DNA from: Seminavis robusta
Lineage: Eukaryota; Bacillariophyta; Bacillariophyceae; Naviculales; Naviculaceae
Assembly (NCBI GenBank): GCA_903772945.1
Contig: CAICTM010000058.1
Coordinates: 83,426 to 147,425, forward strand
Direction: 5' to 3'
Length of the DNA: 64,000 nt
The notes under the pieces are model-generated. The model searched no databases. It had not been told where the DNA came from and saw nothing but the letters and a program-made list of their open reading frames with translations. Shown piece by piece: positions 35,797 through 45,607 of the stretch. Each line of letters opens with the position of its first letter. Within the stretch, counting starts at the first letter, position 1. The translations under genes were made by a program, and so were the position numbers.

Positions 35797-36594
35797 CTAC
35801 TGCTCATGCATAACATCACATAAGTCTTGCAGCTTCAGGTCAGAGCCTTTGCGGTGTTGCTCCATGGTAAGGACAGTGTGATACTGCTCAGGAGCAGCAG
35901 CGATCACAGCCGAGATCAGCTCATCTTTGTCAATCTTGCTTTGTTTCACAGGGTCCCAGAACTTGCATTCAATCTCACTGATACGATTGAATAGGACAGT
36001 CGGATCCTCTTTCTTCTTCATGGACAAAGCCGAGAGCTGTAAACGAAGCTCCACATGGCTCACTGTATCTTTGGGACGGTACTTATCTTCGAGCCCTTGG
36101 ATGACTAGATACGCTAGTCCACTTGGCCAAGCCGTAGTAATGGCCGCAAAGATCAGTCCAAACAAGATAGGACTAGTCAGAGACACCTGCAAGATCCACA
36201 TGGCCAAGAGGTTGCGCTTACGGGCAGCCTTGTTCTCAGGGGTCTCGTTGGCTCCTTCTTCTTCAGTATCAGGCAGCTCAGTTTCTTTGGTAAAAGCTGC
36301 AGCACACTTGTGGATCGCACAGTAGGATCGCAGACGCATCATGAAGATCATGTAGCCATCCGGCTTCCCATCAAAAGTGGGTGGCTTATTCACAGCCTTG
36401 GAGATGTCCGTTGGCTCAGACATGTTTTCGAGATCTTCAGGGACTTCAGGAACTGTAGGACCACTTGCTTCACTGTCACTTGACAAGGCTTGGGCGTCCT
36501 CTTGCTCGATCACTCCAGTATCGACAAGCTCTTCCTGTTCAATCTGGCTCAGTGTTCGGAACCAGGCTCTATCCAGGGCTTCTTGGTTGGCCAT
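35797..36594 (-). CDS. gag: Copia gag
   Basis: 265 residues from MANQEALDRAWF to DLCDVMHEQ, then TAG. It has an acidic N-terminus, the gag core with GKPDGYMIFMMRLRSYC, and a helical region (LVIQGLEDKYRPKDTVSHVE, LFNRISEIECKF). These resemble the capsid-like UBN2 gag of copia elements. The stop is in frame with pol and sits where the capsid domain would run into the zinc knuckle linker. Confidence 0.85.
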   Translation of the reverse strand: MANQEALDRAWFRTLSQIEQEELVDTGVIEQEDAQALSSDSEASGPTVPEVPEDLENMSEPTDISKAVNKPPTFDGKPDGYMIFMMRLRSYCAIHKCAAAFTKETELPDTEEEGANETPENKAARKRNLLAMWILQVSLTSPILFGLIFAAITTAWPSGLAYLVIQGLEDKYRPKDTVSHVELRLQLSALSMKKKEDPTVLFNRISEIECKFWDPVKQSKIDKDELISAVIAAAPEQYHTVLTMEQHRKGSDLKLQDLCDVMHEQ

Positions 36595-37075
36595 ACAAGG
36601 CGGACCACAACACCGGACACTTCACTGACTAATGGAACCCTTGGCTACCACCTGGTACCTTCGATATGTCTGTCTGACACTTGGTTCCCAAACTCGATGC
36701 TCTGAACTGCACTGCAGGAGCTCAACTTGGTAAGCACTCAGCCTCAGGTCAACAAACACACCTGGTGAATCAGTCCGGAGAAATAAATGTGTGACTCGAA
36801 GCACGACTGGGACTGGCTTGCTCTCGAAGCGTGACTGGGACTGGCTTGCTCTCGGAACGGTGACTCGATCCGTGACAGGACTCGAATCGGTGACTGGACT
36901 CAATCAACCGTGACTGGTTCAGTCTTGTTGTCGGGACCAACTCCTGGCTTCAGACTTGTCTGACGCAGACACAGAACAAGCACTGAACGGCACTTGTGAA
37001 GAAGCTGTGTCTTTGTCGAACAATTCTTTCACCACAACAGGAAGTTGATCGCACCTCAACGGTAACTTCGAAGTT
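36595..37075 (-). other. Copia 5' leader with tandem repeats and PBS position
   Basis: 481 nt between the 5' LTR and gag. Directly next to the LTR is the 12-bp palindrome AACTTCGAAGTT (37064-37075) at the primer-binding position; it does not match the common initiator-Met site of copia elements. At about 36785-36860 the phrase GACTGGGACTGGCTTGCTCT occurs twice, and variants of GTGACTGG/GTGACTCG continue to about 36920. Confidence 0.6.
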
Positions 37076-37306
37076 TGCTAGAGGTGCTTTTGTAGTATTT
37101 TGTTTTAAGATTGCTTATGTATTTATTATGAGCCTATCTACTTGTACCTGCAGTACATTCTGTTCTCATCAGACAGGCTTCTGTTTCATGCAAGGTTGTT
37201 AGTAGAGACAGATAGTTGCCCACAGCAACACAGCACAACAAGAACACAATGTCATGCTACCTGAACTCTGCAATCAGAGATCACTGACACTCACCGGCCT
37301 TCAACA
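37076..37306 (-). repeat. 5' LTR of the copia element
   Basis: 231-bp copy identical to the left LTR except A instead of G at 37212 (plus strand). It should carry the element promoter, reading leftwards into gag. Followed on the right by the AATTC duplication (37307-37311). Confidence 0.93.
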
Positions 37307-37311
37307 AATTC
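37307..37311. repeat. Right 5-bp target-site duplication AATTC
   Basis: Matches 31592-31596 exactly and lies directly outside the right LTR. Confidence 0.9.
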
Positions 37312-38271
37312 TGCGTCAAGCTATGGTTGGATGCCTGCGAGGACTGTGATGGCATGTTGAGGAATGCACCATTTCCATAATGGCTAAAGATGGCCAGCAT
37401 CATCAAACCAGGAAAGCTTTGATTGAGGAAGCAGTGCAACAGTGTCAACACCATTTCTATCCCAATGAGATACCAGAGGAATATCTGGCTGGTACGGAGG
37501 AGATTCCTTGTCTGAATGTGGATCGAGTCCGACAAGAACTCACCGCCAATGGGAGTGTAGAGCTTTCGGATGGAGGCTACGGATTCAATGTGACGCAAGC
37601 CTCGGTGACACACCTACCTGTACCTGTACTGCAACAGCCGCCACCCACACTGCCTGTCGACCTACGCACGGCCCATGGGTTCCAACTCTGCATCACTGGA
37701 CAATTAATCAAGCCAGAGAATGATATGTATGCACCCATCATCCAGGAAGTGAGACACGACTTTTCGAGAAAACGACAACAGCTGTGGACTATGGAACGGT
37801 GAACGGTGTATGCGGGTGTGTCTCCCACTGGCCGTCGTCCAACAACCAATGGTGTTGAGCCAATTGGCCTACGAGACCCGCTATCCCGGCTGTACTTGTG
37901 GGATGGACCATCGACATGTGCAACAATGCCTCGAGTTGACAGTAAAATGTGAGGATGATCAAAAGGAGCACATCCTCCAGTACCAACTCACCAAGGAAAA
38001 GTCGCGAAAGACGAGGAATGATTTCAATCTACCGGCGACTCCGGATTACTGGCATGAAATGGAATTTGCAAAGCCCGTCGTAACCAAGGAGGAATCATCT
38101 TTGCTTGCCCTGCAACAAGAAAAGCCATCCGACCGAGGCCTTTTTGAGGAATCCGATTCGGAGGATGACCACAACAGTGAGCCCGCCCCAGCCAAAAAGC
38201 TTGCACCGAAAAAGCCGGCACCTCCTGCATCCGACGAGAAGCTCTTTGCCGATTCCGATGACAGTGATTGA
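37312..38271 (+). pseudogene. 3' remainder of the interrupted F-box gene, frame broken
   Basis: Directly after the target duplication the F-box frame resumes (CVKLWLDACEDCDGM) but stops at TAA 37377-37379. A second frame is open from 37362 (ATG 37380) to TGA 37802, reading CLNVDRVRQELTANGS and IIQEVRHDFSRKRQQ. A third, back in the first phase, is open through 37810-38271, reading CGMDHRHVQQCLELTVKC and ending in an acidic, Lys/Pro-rich tail (LFEESDSEDD, LFADSDDSD). The three pieces read like one protein with two frame changes. Short introns cannot be excluded, but I found no clean GT-AG pair. I do not recognise the C-terminal domain. Confidence 0.55.
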
Positions 38272-38761
38272 GGTTTGATGCACAAGCAAAAGCAGGAAGA
38301 GCGTCGAGGCAGTGTACTCCAACAATGCCTAGTCTGGGAAGCACACACTGCGGGAACCGTCGGTTTTGGCCACAAATCTGCCTAAGCCTGCCCCCGCGCC
38401 GGCTTCCGTAGATAATTTCCCTACGGTACCGATACCGCCTCTAAAACAACCTGCGATAGCTATTATTATAGCTACCGTACGGTAGTTGGGAAGTTACTAT
38501 GGATTAGAGGGATGTGGTAGTACTACCGTGAATACAAAAAGAACTTAGTCTAGCCAGGGGGTACCTGTACCTTGTAATCTTCGCAACTCGCAACGTCTCC
38601 TGGCGCAGAAAGCCACCGGAACTGCACCCAGGGCACACCCTTCATCAATCGTGGGCCTTGCGTTTAGTTGACCACTGGGACCCTACCGTACACTACCAGA
38701 AAATCGTATTGGTTTGGACCGGGTGCATTGAAATAATCACCCAGTAAATTTCTACGCTTCT
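38272..38761. other. Convergent spacer with TACCG-type palindromes
   Basis: 490 bp between two convergent gene ends. It holds short palindromic pieces such as CTACCGTACGGTAG (38472-38485) and ACGGTACCGATACCG (about 38421), part of a motif seen in other spacers of this window. No gene is evident. Confidence 0.6.
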
Positions 38762-41086
38762 TTATGTGCATGCTGGTCCTTCAGGAGCTGCAAACTTCCG
38801 CTTTTTCCCTCCTCTCAAGGGTGAAGCTTGACCCTGAGAATGCATTGAAGTAGAGCAGCACCAAAGAGAGGGTTTCTCGCGCAGAAGACCATACAGCACT
38901 CCTGTCTTATCCTTTTCCGCTTGTATTCCAGTTTGTGGGTGCCCTGGGTTGACAGTATAAGCAAGCTCCCGAAATGAAACAGACGTCACATTCAAAAGGA
39001 TATCAACAAGGTCCTTTGGTGTGGTGTTTTCGCTGGTCATTCTCCACCGTCCAAAGTGTGCCAACCACAACATCTGTTGAATCTTTACTGCCACTGATTC
39101 CAATGGATAATATCGAAATGGATGGATGTCAATGAGACTGCTGTCAAGACAGTGTGCATCGCAGTTGACGAAGTGACAAATGGTCCCACTCTTAATCAAG
39201 AGGAATGACAGTACCCTGTTCACGCTCCCCTCTAGCATCTCCAGGAACCACTCCAAGACAGAACGCTGGTCCATGCAAAGATAATTCAATCCATCCAACT
39301 CTAGCCTACGCAGATTGCGGTTCTTCTTGAATGCTTCGCCAAAGAGAGACAGTTCTAGATGTCGATGCCCAGTACCATTGGTATCAGAGAACTGGAGAAC
39401 CTCAAGTGTTTCAATTCCAAGGGTCGTAACCAAAGCCGATGTCACATCCAACAAATTCTCCTTTTTTGGAACGAAGTCAGGTATAATTCCCATGAGATGA
39501 AGCTTCACCAAGCTTGCTCCACAATCAAATCTATTTGCAAAGGTCGCATTTGCGGTCAAAATGTTTTGGTGGCGGGGTAGCGATGAGATCGCTCGCATAG
39601 CTCGAGAGCCACAACATGAAAACATGTTGGGGCAGGGCCGCTTCCATACCTTGCAAAGCGAGGGAGAATAGGCCGTCTGGGATAGCACAGATGTGTAAGC
39701 CAGCTGCAATGATTTGGTGTGAACACAGAGTTTTGCGAGGTGCTCCGCGTGAACATTTTCCAAGCGGTGTAGCTCAATGTGTTCTATCGTGGAGTTGCCC
39801 TTGCCGCTCGAGGAACTGTTGGGGGTTGTACGGACAACATCCAGTAAAAATTCCAGGAACCGGTTGTTGGTAAATTCGTCTTGGCTATGGACTGTATGGG
39901 TTCGCAGCTTTTCTCCAATCTCACCGCTGACCTTGCCATAGCTTTTTTCGTTGCCATAGAGGTAGAACTCTTCACCACCTTCCTCTTCGTCTTCAAACAT
40001 CCACCAACAATCCCCGTTGCATTCATTGTAGAGACGAAGATGAAGTGCTGTCGATGAAATGTGCTTCTGAATCAAGGACTTCATCATGCTTGTGGCCCTT
40101 GGGTTTGTCCATGCGATGTCCGTTGGAATTGACAGGGAAAGCTTTTGTAGGTTGGAAGAGTTGGCCAGTAGCAGCTTGCTTGCACGTGCCCATTCGGGTT
40201 CAATCTCCATCCCAGAATCGTCCAGCGACGTGAAATCTTCAAAACAATTCAGGTCAAGTCGAAGCTCTGAAAGGTTCGGCAACATCTGCGAGAAGATTAG
40301 GTCAATCCTGGACCCAGTAAGCCACTCAAAGGTCTCATGTTCACATTGCAACGCACTGAACAAAAGATCCTGCTTGAGATCCAAGACACGGGAGCCCATT
40401 GGAATTTGTTCCAGCAACTGCAGAACAATCTTATGATCAAGATCAGCTGCAATAACAGTTTTCAACAACTCTATGACTGCATCGTCGTCATTGGCCGTGA
40501 ATTTTGGACTTTTGGAAAGCAGGATCTCTAGAATTTCTTCATCACAAGAAGAGCCTTTTAGGCTCAGATTTTCCAAGCGCTTGTCAGTGAAAAATCTGAG
40601 GATTGGCTTTGCAGCATCAAAGGTTTGGTTCACCTGGGATGCCAGCCACTTGAGTGTTTTGTGGTTGATTTTTGGAAAATCTGAACAAGCAAACTCCAGT
40701 AGACTTGAATACATTAGAAAGCGCTGATTGAGTACTTCTGGATATACTCTGAGGACTCTGTTGAGTATCTTGCTGTCAAAATTATTCATGACAAAAAAGG
40801 CAAGTGGGTATAACGCTGCATTCCCAAACCGAGGGTGAGGGGCATCACGACCAAAGAATCTTTTTGTAGCCAAAGCAGGGAATTCTTCCAGCAGAAGAAG
40901 GGCGTCAATGGCATCTGATGCCGACTTTGCCACTTCAGATTGACTGTATTCCATTTCGGGATCAAGACTGGTGTCAAAACATGGACTTTTGGAGAAGTAT
41001 ACCCGAAGAGTGTTGTGGGCTTCATTCGTCAAAGCATCCCCGTCAACATTATCGTTCTCTCTATGCTGGTGATTCTCCACCTCCAT
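38762..41086 (-). CDS. LRR/ankyrin-like hypothetical protein, 774 aa
   Basis: Single exon, ATG at 41086 (MEVENHQHREND). The N-terminal third has helical repeats typical of diatom ankyrin-type proteins (FGNAALYPLAFFVMNNFDSK, LNRVLRVYPEVLNQRF). The middle and end contain irregular leucine-rich segments (LPNLSELRLDLNCFED, NLQKLSLSI, NLRRLELDGLNYL, LEVLQFSDTNG, IEHIELHRLENVHAEHLAKL). This looks like an RNI/F-box-type leucine-rich solenoid, without a clear F-box. No signal peptide or membrane segment is visible. Function unknown; protein-binding by inference. It is divergent from the methyltransferase gene, starts 325 bp apart. Confidence 0.75.
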   Translation of the reverse strand: MEVENHQHRENDNVDGDALTNEAHNTLRVYFSKSPCFDTSLDPEMEYSQSEVAKSASDAIDALLLLEEFPALATKRFFGRDAPHPRFGNAALYPLAFFVMNNFDSKILNRVLRVYPEVLNQRFLMYSSLLEFACSDFPKINHKTLKWLASQVNQTFDAAKPILRFFTDKRLENLSLKGSSCDEEILEILLSKSPKFTANDDDAVIELLKTVIAADLDHKIVLQLLEQIPMGSRVLDLKQDLLFSALQCEHETFEWLTGSRIDLIFSQMLPNLSELRLDLNCFEDFTSLDDSGMEIEPEWARASKLLLANSSNLQKLSLSIPTDIAWTNPRATSMMKSLIQKHISSTALHLRLYNECNGDCWWMFEDEEEGGEEFYLYGNEKSYGKVSGEIGEKLRTHTVHSQDEFTNNRFLEFLLDVVRTTPNSSSSGKGNSTIEHIELHRLENVHAEHLAKLCVHTKSLQLAYTSVLSQTAYSPSLCKVWKRPCPNMFSCCGSRAMRAISSLPRHQNILTANATFANRFDCGASLVKLHLMGIIPDFVPKKENLLDVTSALVTTLGIETLEVLQFSDTNGTGHRHLELSLFGEAFKKNRNLRRLELDGLNYLCMDQRSVLEWFLEMLEGSVNRVLSFLLIKSGTICHFVNCDAHCLDSSLIDIHPFRYYPLESVAVKIQQMLWLAHFGRWRMTSENTTPKDLVDILLNVTSVSFRELAYTVNPGHPQTGIQAEKDKTGVLYGLLREKPSLWCCSTSMHSQGQASPLRGGKKRKFAAPEGPACT

Positions 41087-41411
41087 GGTCTCCTCGGACT
41101 GCTACCGTGGGAGGCGCTGTTGCTAGCTAGAATACTTAGTATTTCTAAAGCTGTAATTTAAAAAAATTGCAATGCTGTGATGCCGTGGATGGAGCCTTCG
41201 GCGATCGCGAGAGATCGCGATAATAAGGTAGGTGTCATCGCATCAGATTTGGAGCAACCCATTGAGTGCAGGGTTGCGTCGTATTCGTGACAAACATCGG
41301 CAAAGAGTCAAATGGGACTGAAAGATCCATTCCCTCGCTCGAAGTCTACAAAAGCAAAAAAACAAGCACACAAGGAAAGGCCCCACGGGAGCGTCAAACG
41401 AAGAAAGCAGC
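41087..41411. promoter_or_regulatory. Divergent promoter region, LRR-like / methyltransferase
   Basis: 325-bp spacer between two outward-facing genes. It includes CGATCGCGAGAGATCGCGA (41201-41219), a near-palindromic CG-rich element. No known binding site is recognised. Confidence 0.35.
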
Positions 41412-43325
41412 ATGGGAGACTCTGGCTGGGATGATCTCTTTGCCATGGCAGAGGGTAGTGGGGACACTGCTGCTGATTCAGCCTACCAGCAACCAGCAGA
41501 TGAACCTGTAGTCAGGGAGAAGCCCAGGAAATCCCGCAAACGAAGACGAAAGGAGAAGGAATCCAAAAAATCAACACAGGATCGAAGCAAATACTACCAA
41601 GAGGCTTTTCAGGGTATGCTGCAGTCTCGCATACATGAATCTGCTGCATGGCCCGATTGGATATCTCTGGGAGGTTCGCTGTCGTCGACCCAAGAGTGTA
41701 CCAAGTTTCATGCGTCTTCTTCCCACGAGTCTGCCTCCGACAAGGGTAGCCTCTGCAGTCACTGCCAACAATCTGCTTCGTGTCACGAAATCACCTCATC
41801 CACAAAACATCCCTGCTTGCAAACATACTGCCACTTACGAAATATTCGATGCATTGCCAAGGTTGCCATCCTCTCAAACACCCTGACAAAGAGCCTACCA
41901 GATACCACCACAGCTATGCTCCAGAATCAATTATCCAAACTCAATCGGGCATTTTCTTCGTCGCAGTCATCCCTCATTCACAATTCCCACGAAGTTTCCC
42001 TGTTGGAATCTAAAAAGATCCAACTAGACAAATCGGCCAAGCTGGTCATGTCTACCCGCAAGGAAAACCCGTTCGTAGATTTGGTACGCCTCATTATTGG
42101 CTGTGACGACCTCTATTACAGACTTTATTATCTGCAAATCACCAACCAATTGACACCCATGGCAGCAGAACCTAATACAGATAGCATTCCAGAAGATCAA
42201 TATCTTTTTCTACCCCACCCATCCGAGCACCATGGTTCCTTGACAGCAGCACCCTCAGTCGAGTCCGAAGCATGTCAAGACTTGTTGGAAAGACTGAACA
42301 AGGACGACGACGAAACATTGCTCCAACACGTGGGTTTCCCAGGATCCGAGGAAGCAAAGCAGCATCCGCTCGCCGCCATTCAAAGATATCGGTTCCTGGA
42401 AACTGTCGTCATCTTTTATCAAAGTGGATGGTGCCATTGGGAAACGACACGACAACAAGTACTTCGATCACTCAACAACATCAAGGACGACGATGAAGAA
42501 CACGAGACACCTGCACCCACTATTCTTCGGGAATGGAGAGATTCTTGTCGTGACTTTCTGTGCCATCTCTATGCATATGCCACACTCTCTGCAACGAGTT
42601 TGGATACCATGGCTCGTTTTGCCAAGGAGGGTGGCATTGTGGAATACGGAGCTGGAACGGGCTATCTGGCGACCATTCTTGCCAAAAATTACAATGTAAG
42701 GGTAAATGCATTTGATGTATGCCCCAACAGCAACAACAATGAAACTGAGAAATCGGGCACACACAACGACTATCACGGACTGACACCATGCTGTACCAAG
42801 GTTAAGCAAGGCGACGTTGCCACTCTTGCTAAAGATTTGAAACAATACACCATCAACGCCCGTAATGTTACGCTACTGCTGTGCTACCCTCCCCCGAAAT
42901 CGTCCATGGCGTTGGACACGTTGAAAGCCTTTGTGCAACATGGTGGCACGTCCTTTATCCATATTGGAGAATTCAAGGGCTTGACTGGCTCTCCAGAATT
43001 TGAACAATACCTGCACGACAAGTTGGAATGCGTCCAGAGATTTCCGTGTCCTAGCTGGGGCACGGATGCTGCAGAAGTCACCATGTGGACAACCAAAAAG
43101 ACAAATGATGGCAGCAAGAAGCGACCTCTCCTGCCATGCTCCTTTTGTAAGAAACGGGAAGCCGTACGAAGATGTCGTCTGCTTCGATACTTGGTGTACT
43201 GTGGCAAAAAATGCTGCAAACGGGATGCCGAGGCACGTGGGAAACAGTTGAGGTTGCACATGATTGATCTCGGCCCCAGTATTCGTTTAGAGTTTCAAGA
43301 TGACAGGCAGTTTGAAGTGCTGTAA
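41412..43325 (+). CDS. SAM-dependent methyltransferase-like protein with Cys-rich C-terminus
   Basis: Single exon, 637 residues, ATG in context AGCATGGG. It has a basic nuclear-localisation-like stretch (RKSRKRRRKEKESKK, residues 37-51). A Cys/His-rich segment follows at about 115-145 (CSHCQQSASC, CLQTYCHLRNIRC). A Rossmann methyltransferase motif I, VEYGAGTGYLATIL, lies at about 415-430, followed by NAFDVCP (acidic end of strand 2) and LLLCYPPP in the place of motif IV. The C-terminus has a MYND-like but incomplete zinc motif: CSFCKKREAVRRC, YCGKKCC. Substrate unknown. It ends 328 bp from the convergent EngB gene. Confidence 0.75.
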   Translation: MGDSGWDDLFAMAEGSGDTAADSAYQQPADEPVVREKPRKSRKRRRKEKESKKSTQDRSKYYQEAFQGMLQSRIHESAAWPDWISLGGSLSSTQECTKFHASSSHESASDKGSLCSHCQQSASCHEITSSTKHPCLQTYCHLRNIRCIAKVAILSNTLTKSLPDTTTAMLQNQLSKLNRAFSSSQSSLIHNSHEVSLLESKKIQLDKSAKLVMSTRKENPFVDLVRLIIGCDDLYYRLYYLQITNQLTPMAAEPNTDSIPEDQYLFLPHPSEHHGSLTAAPSVESEACQDLLERLNKDDDETLLQHVGFPGSEEAKQHPLAAIQRYRFLETVVIFYQSGWCHWETTRQQVLRSLNNIKDDDEEHETPAPTILREWRDSCRDFLCHLYAYATLSATSLDTMARFAKEGGIVEYGAGTGYLATILAKNYNVRVNAFDVCPNSNNNETEKSGTHNDYHGLTPCCTKVKQGDVATLAKDLKQYTINARNVTLLLCYPPPKSSMALDTLKAFVQHGGTSFIHIGEFKGLTGSPEFEQYLHDKLECVQRFPCPSWGTDAAEVTMWTTKKTNDGSKKRPLLPCSFCKKREAVRRCRLLRYLVYCGKKCCKRDAEARGKQLRLHMIDLGPSIRLEFQDDRQFEVL

Positions 43326-43653
43326 CGAAACAAGTCGAGTATTGTTTAGCTCTTATAATGGGTTCCTTAGCATAGTTAACTTGTAAGTGCTATCAGTTTG
43401 TACATTTCGGGGAGAATTCTGTTGTAGAAAATTGACATTCCTCCCAGCACACGTGTATGTTGAAACATCTCTCGCTCGTGGCTTTCATCGCGGTTCTTTA
43501 GCTTGTTGATGACAATAATCACAGCCTCCTTCTGCTGCTGTTGTTTTTGTTGTGCTCGTACCTTGCGTCCTCCTCTCGTTGTCTTCCTGGTGTGTGGTTC
43601 AAAGGCCGGTCACATCTGTTGGGTTGCTTTGTTTGCATCAAGCAGCATCCAAT
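43326..43653. other. Convergent spacer
   Basis: 328 bp between the methyltransferase stop and the EngB stop. AT-rich with TTGTTGTGC/CTGCTGTTG stretches; I see no gene or structured element. Confidence 0.5.
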
Positions 43654-45607
43654 CTAAGCTTCTGCTGCGAGTCTCAAATAACGCCAGAGGTCGTCTCGTC
43701 CAAGCTTTGTGTTGGACGATGACAAAATGACGGGACGTTTCCCAACGCCATTTTCATTCATTGCCGTGCGCAGACTTTGCATGACATCTTTGGATACCTT
43801 TCCGGGAGCTCCCTTGATATTCTTGTCGGCTTTGGTCAGCACCACCACGTAGTTGACTCGGGCAGGGAGATTTTCGGACACTTGGTTCATAATTTTCTTG
43901 TCCTCGTCGGTGGGCCCATGACGCGAATCAATCAAGTGAAAGACCACTCGAAGATTGTTTCGTTCCGCCAAGTATTGGCTCATGAAATCGGCCCATTGCT
44001 TCCGTTGTTTCTCGGGCACTTTGGCAAACCCAAATCCTGGCAAGTCCGTAATGAGGAAGGAGTCTGGGTCCATTGAACCTGGCATGACATCCCCATACTT
44101 GACTTCCTTTTCTCGGCCAGGTTTGTCGTTGACGGCAAAGAAATTGAATTGCTGTGTCTTGCCAGGTCGTTTGCTGGTGTACGCCAATGACTTTCGGTTG
44201 GTAACCTGCCAAAAGAAGACAATGAAAAGTTGTTTGAGTATCTTATCAACCAGCATACTCTCTCTAACCATCTTATCTATGTTCTGGCAACGTACCATAT
44301 TGATCAAACTGGACTTTCCGACATTGGATCTACCAATGAATGCAGCTTCTCCTCGGTCCGCTGCCGGACAACCCTTCATATCAATGGCTCCCGTGAGAAA
44401 GACCACTCGTCGTACTAGTGCATTGGACACGCGTTCGTAGACTTCATCGCTGTTATCCGATGGAAATGTGGACATGGCATTCAAGACGGAGTAGACCAAA
44501 TTGCATGGCAAATCGACTTCGATCGTCTCTTCCTGCTTGGTTCCTTCGCGTCGCCCCGATTCGCATTGCGACGCTCCTAGAATGAGCCTGCTCCAGGGCA
44601 TGTCGAGTTCTTTGGCCGTGAGACCCGACTCTCGTACCATGGGCCCCAGTTCGGCCAATTTTTCACACGCCAGAACTGAGAGGGATGGTTCCCCTTGAAA
44701 GAAATGACGAGATGCCATGGAGGACAGTGCCAGTGCACGCCACTTGAGACGTTCTTGGTTGGCACTGTCGGAGAGTGGAGTTCCCTGTAGAACAGAATAA
44801 TAAAGCGTGATCAGGAGGTGTTGAGTGAGACAGTTAGTGGAATGCTACCACGATAACAAAACTTGTACAACGAAAGAACAAGAAACATACCTCCAACGGC
44901 AGCGACAATTCATCGGCCAGTACTTCCAAAGCATCCGTGACATTGTGTACTCGTAGCAATCCTCGAATAATGGCGGCACTTTCCATGGGTGCCATGGAAG
45001 CCCGACATTCGACGCGTCGCACATCAATGGCGGTTCGAGCCAATTCGTGATTGTTCATGTGCAAGGCCGCGACGGCCAATCGGGACAACAAGGAGCCACG
45101 ATATCCAAACGCAAACGTTTCGTCGACTTCTTCCAACAAGAATTTTTCAATCGTCTGCAAATCTTCGGCATCGTGGAGATTTTGGGCCCTCTTGATGGCT
45201 CGCAAGACATCGTCGGCCGTGGACTGGCTGGTGAGACTGGACACGGCCTGCGAATGGAGCTTGAAGTGTTTGGCATTCTTCTTCTTTTGTTGCACTTTTT
45301 GTTGCTTTTGTTGTTTTTGAGCTCGTTCCAAGGCTTTGCGTTGCGGACGAGACAACCGAGGAGCTTTTTCTCTTCCATTGTTCTCGTCGGATGACATGGC
45401 ATTGGGGAAGAAAAACTCTCCACGTTCAAATTCTTGCAAGATAAAATTGGTGGCCACATTGACATTCAAGACCAAGGGAGATGGTACCGACGGTTTGTTG
45501 TGGGTGGAAGAAGGAACAAATCCGTGGGTAGCTGACAAGAGGGCCAAAAGGGCCCAGCACACCTTCATGGTGGCAGTAGTTCGCACTGTGCTGGAAGTCT
45601 TCATCAT
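43654..45607 (-). CDS. engB: Plastid-targeted EngB/YihA GTPase with long N-terminal helical region
   Basis: Three exons: 44891-45607, 44296-44784 and 43654-44205 (585 residues). Intron 1 is 106 nt (GTATGT...CTACAG). Intron 2 is 90 nt (GTACGT...TTGGCAG), in frame and stop-free. EngB GTPases assist assembly of the large ribosomal subunit in bacteria and organelles. G1 is GRSNVGKSS, then TNRKSLAYTSKRPGKTQ, G3 DLPGFGFAKVP, G4 TKAD, G5 SSSNT. The N-terminus has a hydrophobic signal (KVCWALLALLSATHG) and then FVPSSTHNKPS, like the ASAFAP-type signal plus transit peptide of diatom plastid proteins. Between them and the GTPase lie a Lys/Gln-rich stretch and about 200 residues of paired helices (RAIKRAQNLHDAEDLQ, SRLAVAALHMNNHELARTAI, TDALEVLADEL) resembling TPR/PPR. 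Bacterial EngB is only about 200 residues. Confidence 0.88.

Larger units (their letters stand above)
31597..37306 (-). mobile_element. Ty1/copia LTR retrotransposon, nearly intact
   Basis: 5710 bp long. LTRs are at 31597-31827 (3' LTR) and 37076-37306 (5' LTR), 231 bp each, starting TGTTGAAGG and ending CCTCTAGCA on the minus strand. They differ at one position (31733 versus 37212). A 5-bp AATTC target duplication flanks the element. Gag (35797-36594) and pol (31861-35796) share one reading frame, separated by a single TAG. The order protease, integrase, reverse transcriptase, RNase H defines the copia superfamily. Element orientation is opposite to the F-box gene it disrupts. LTR identity means recent insertion. 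Confidence 0.95.
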
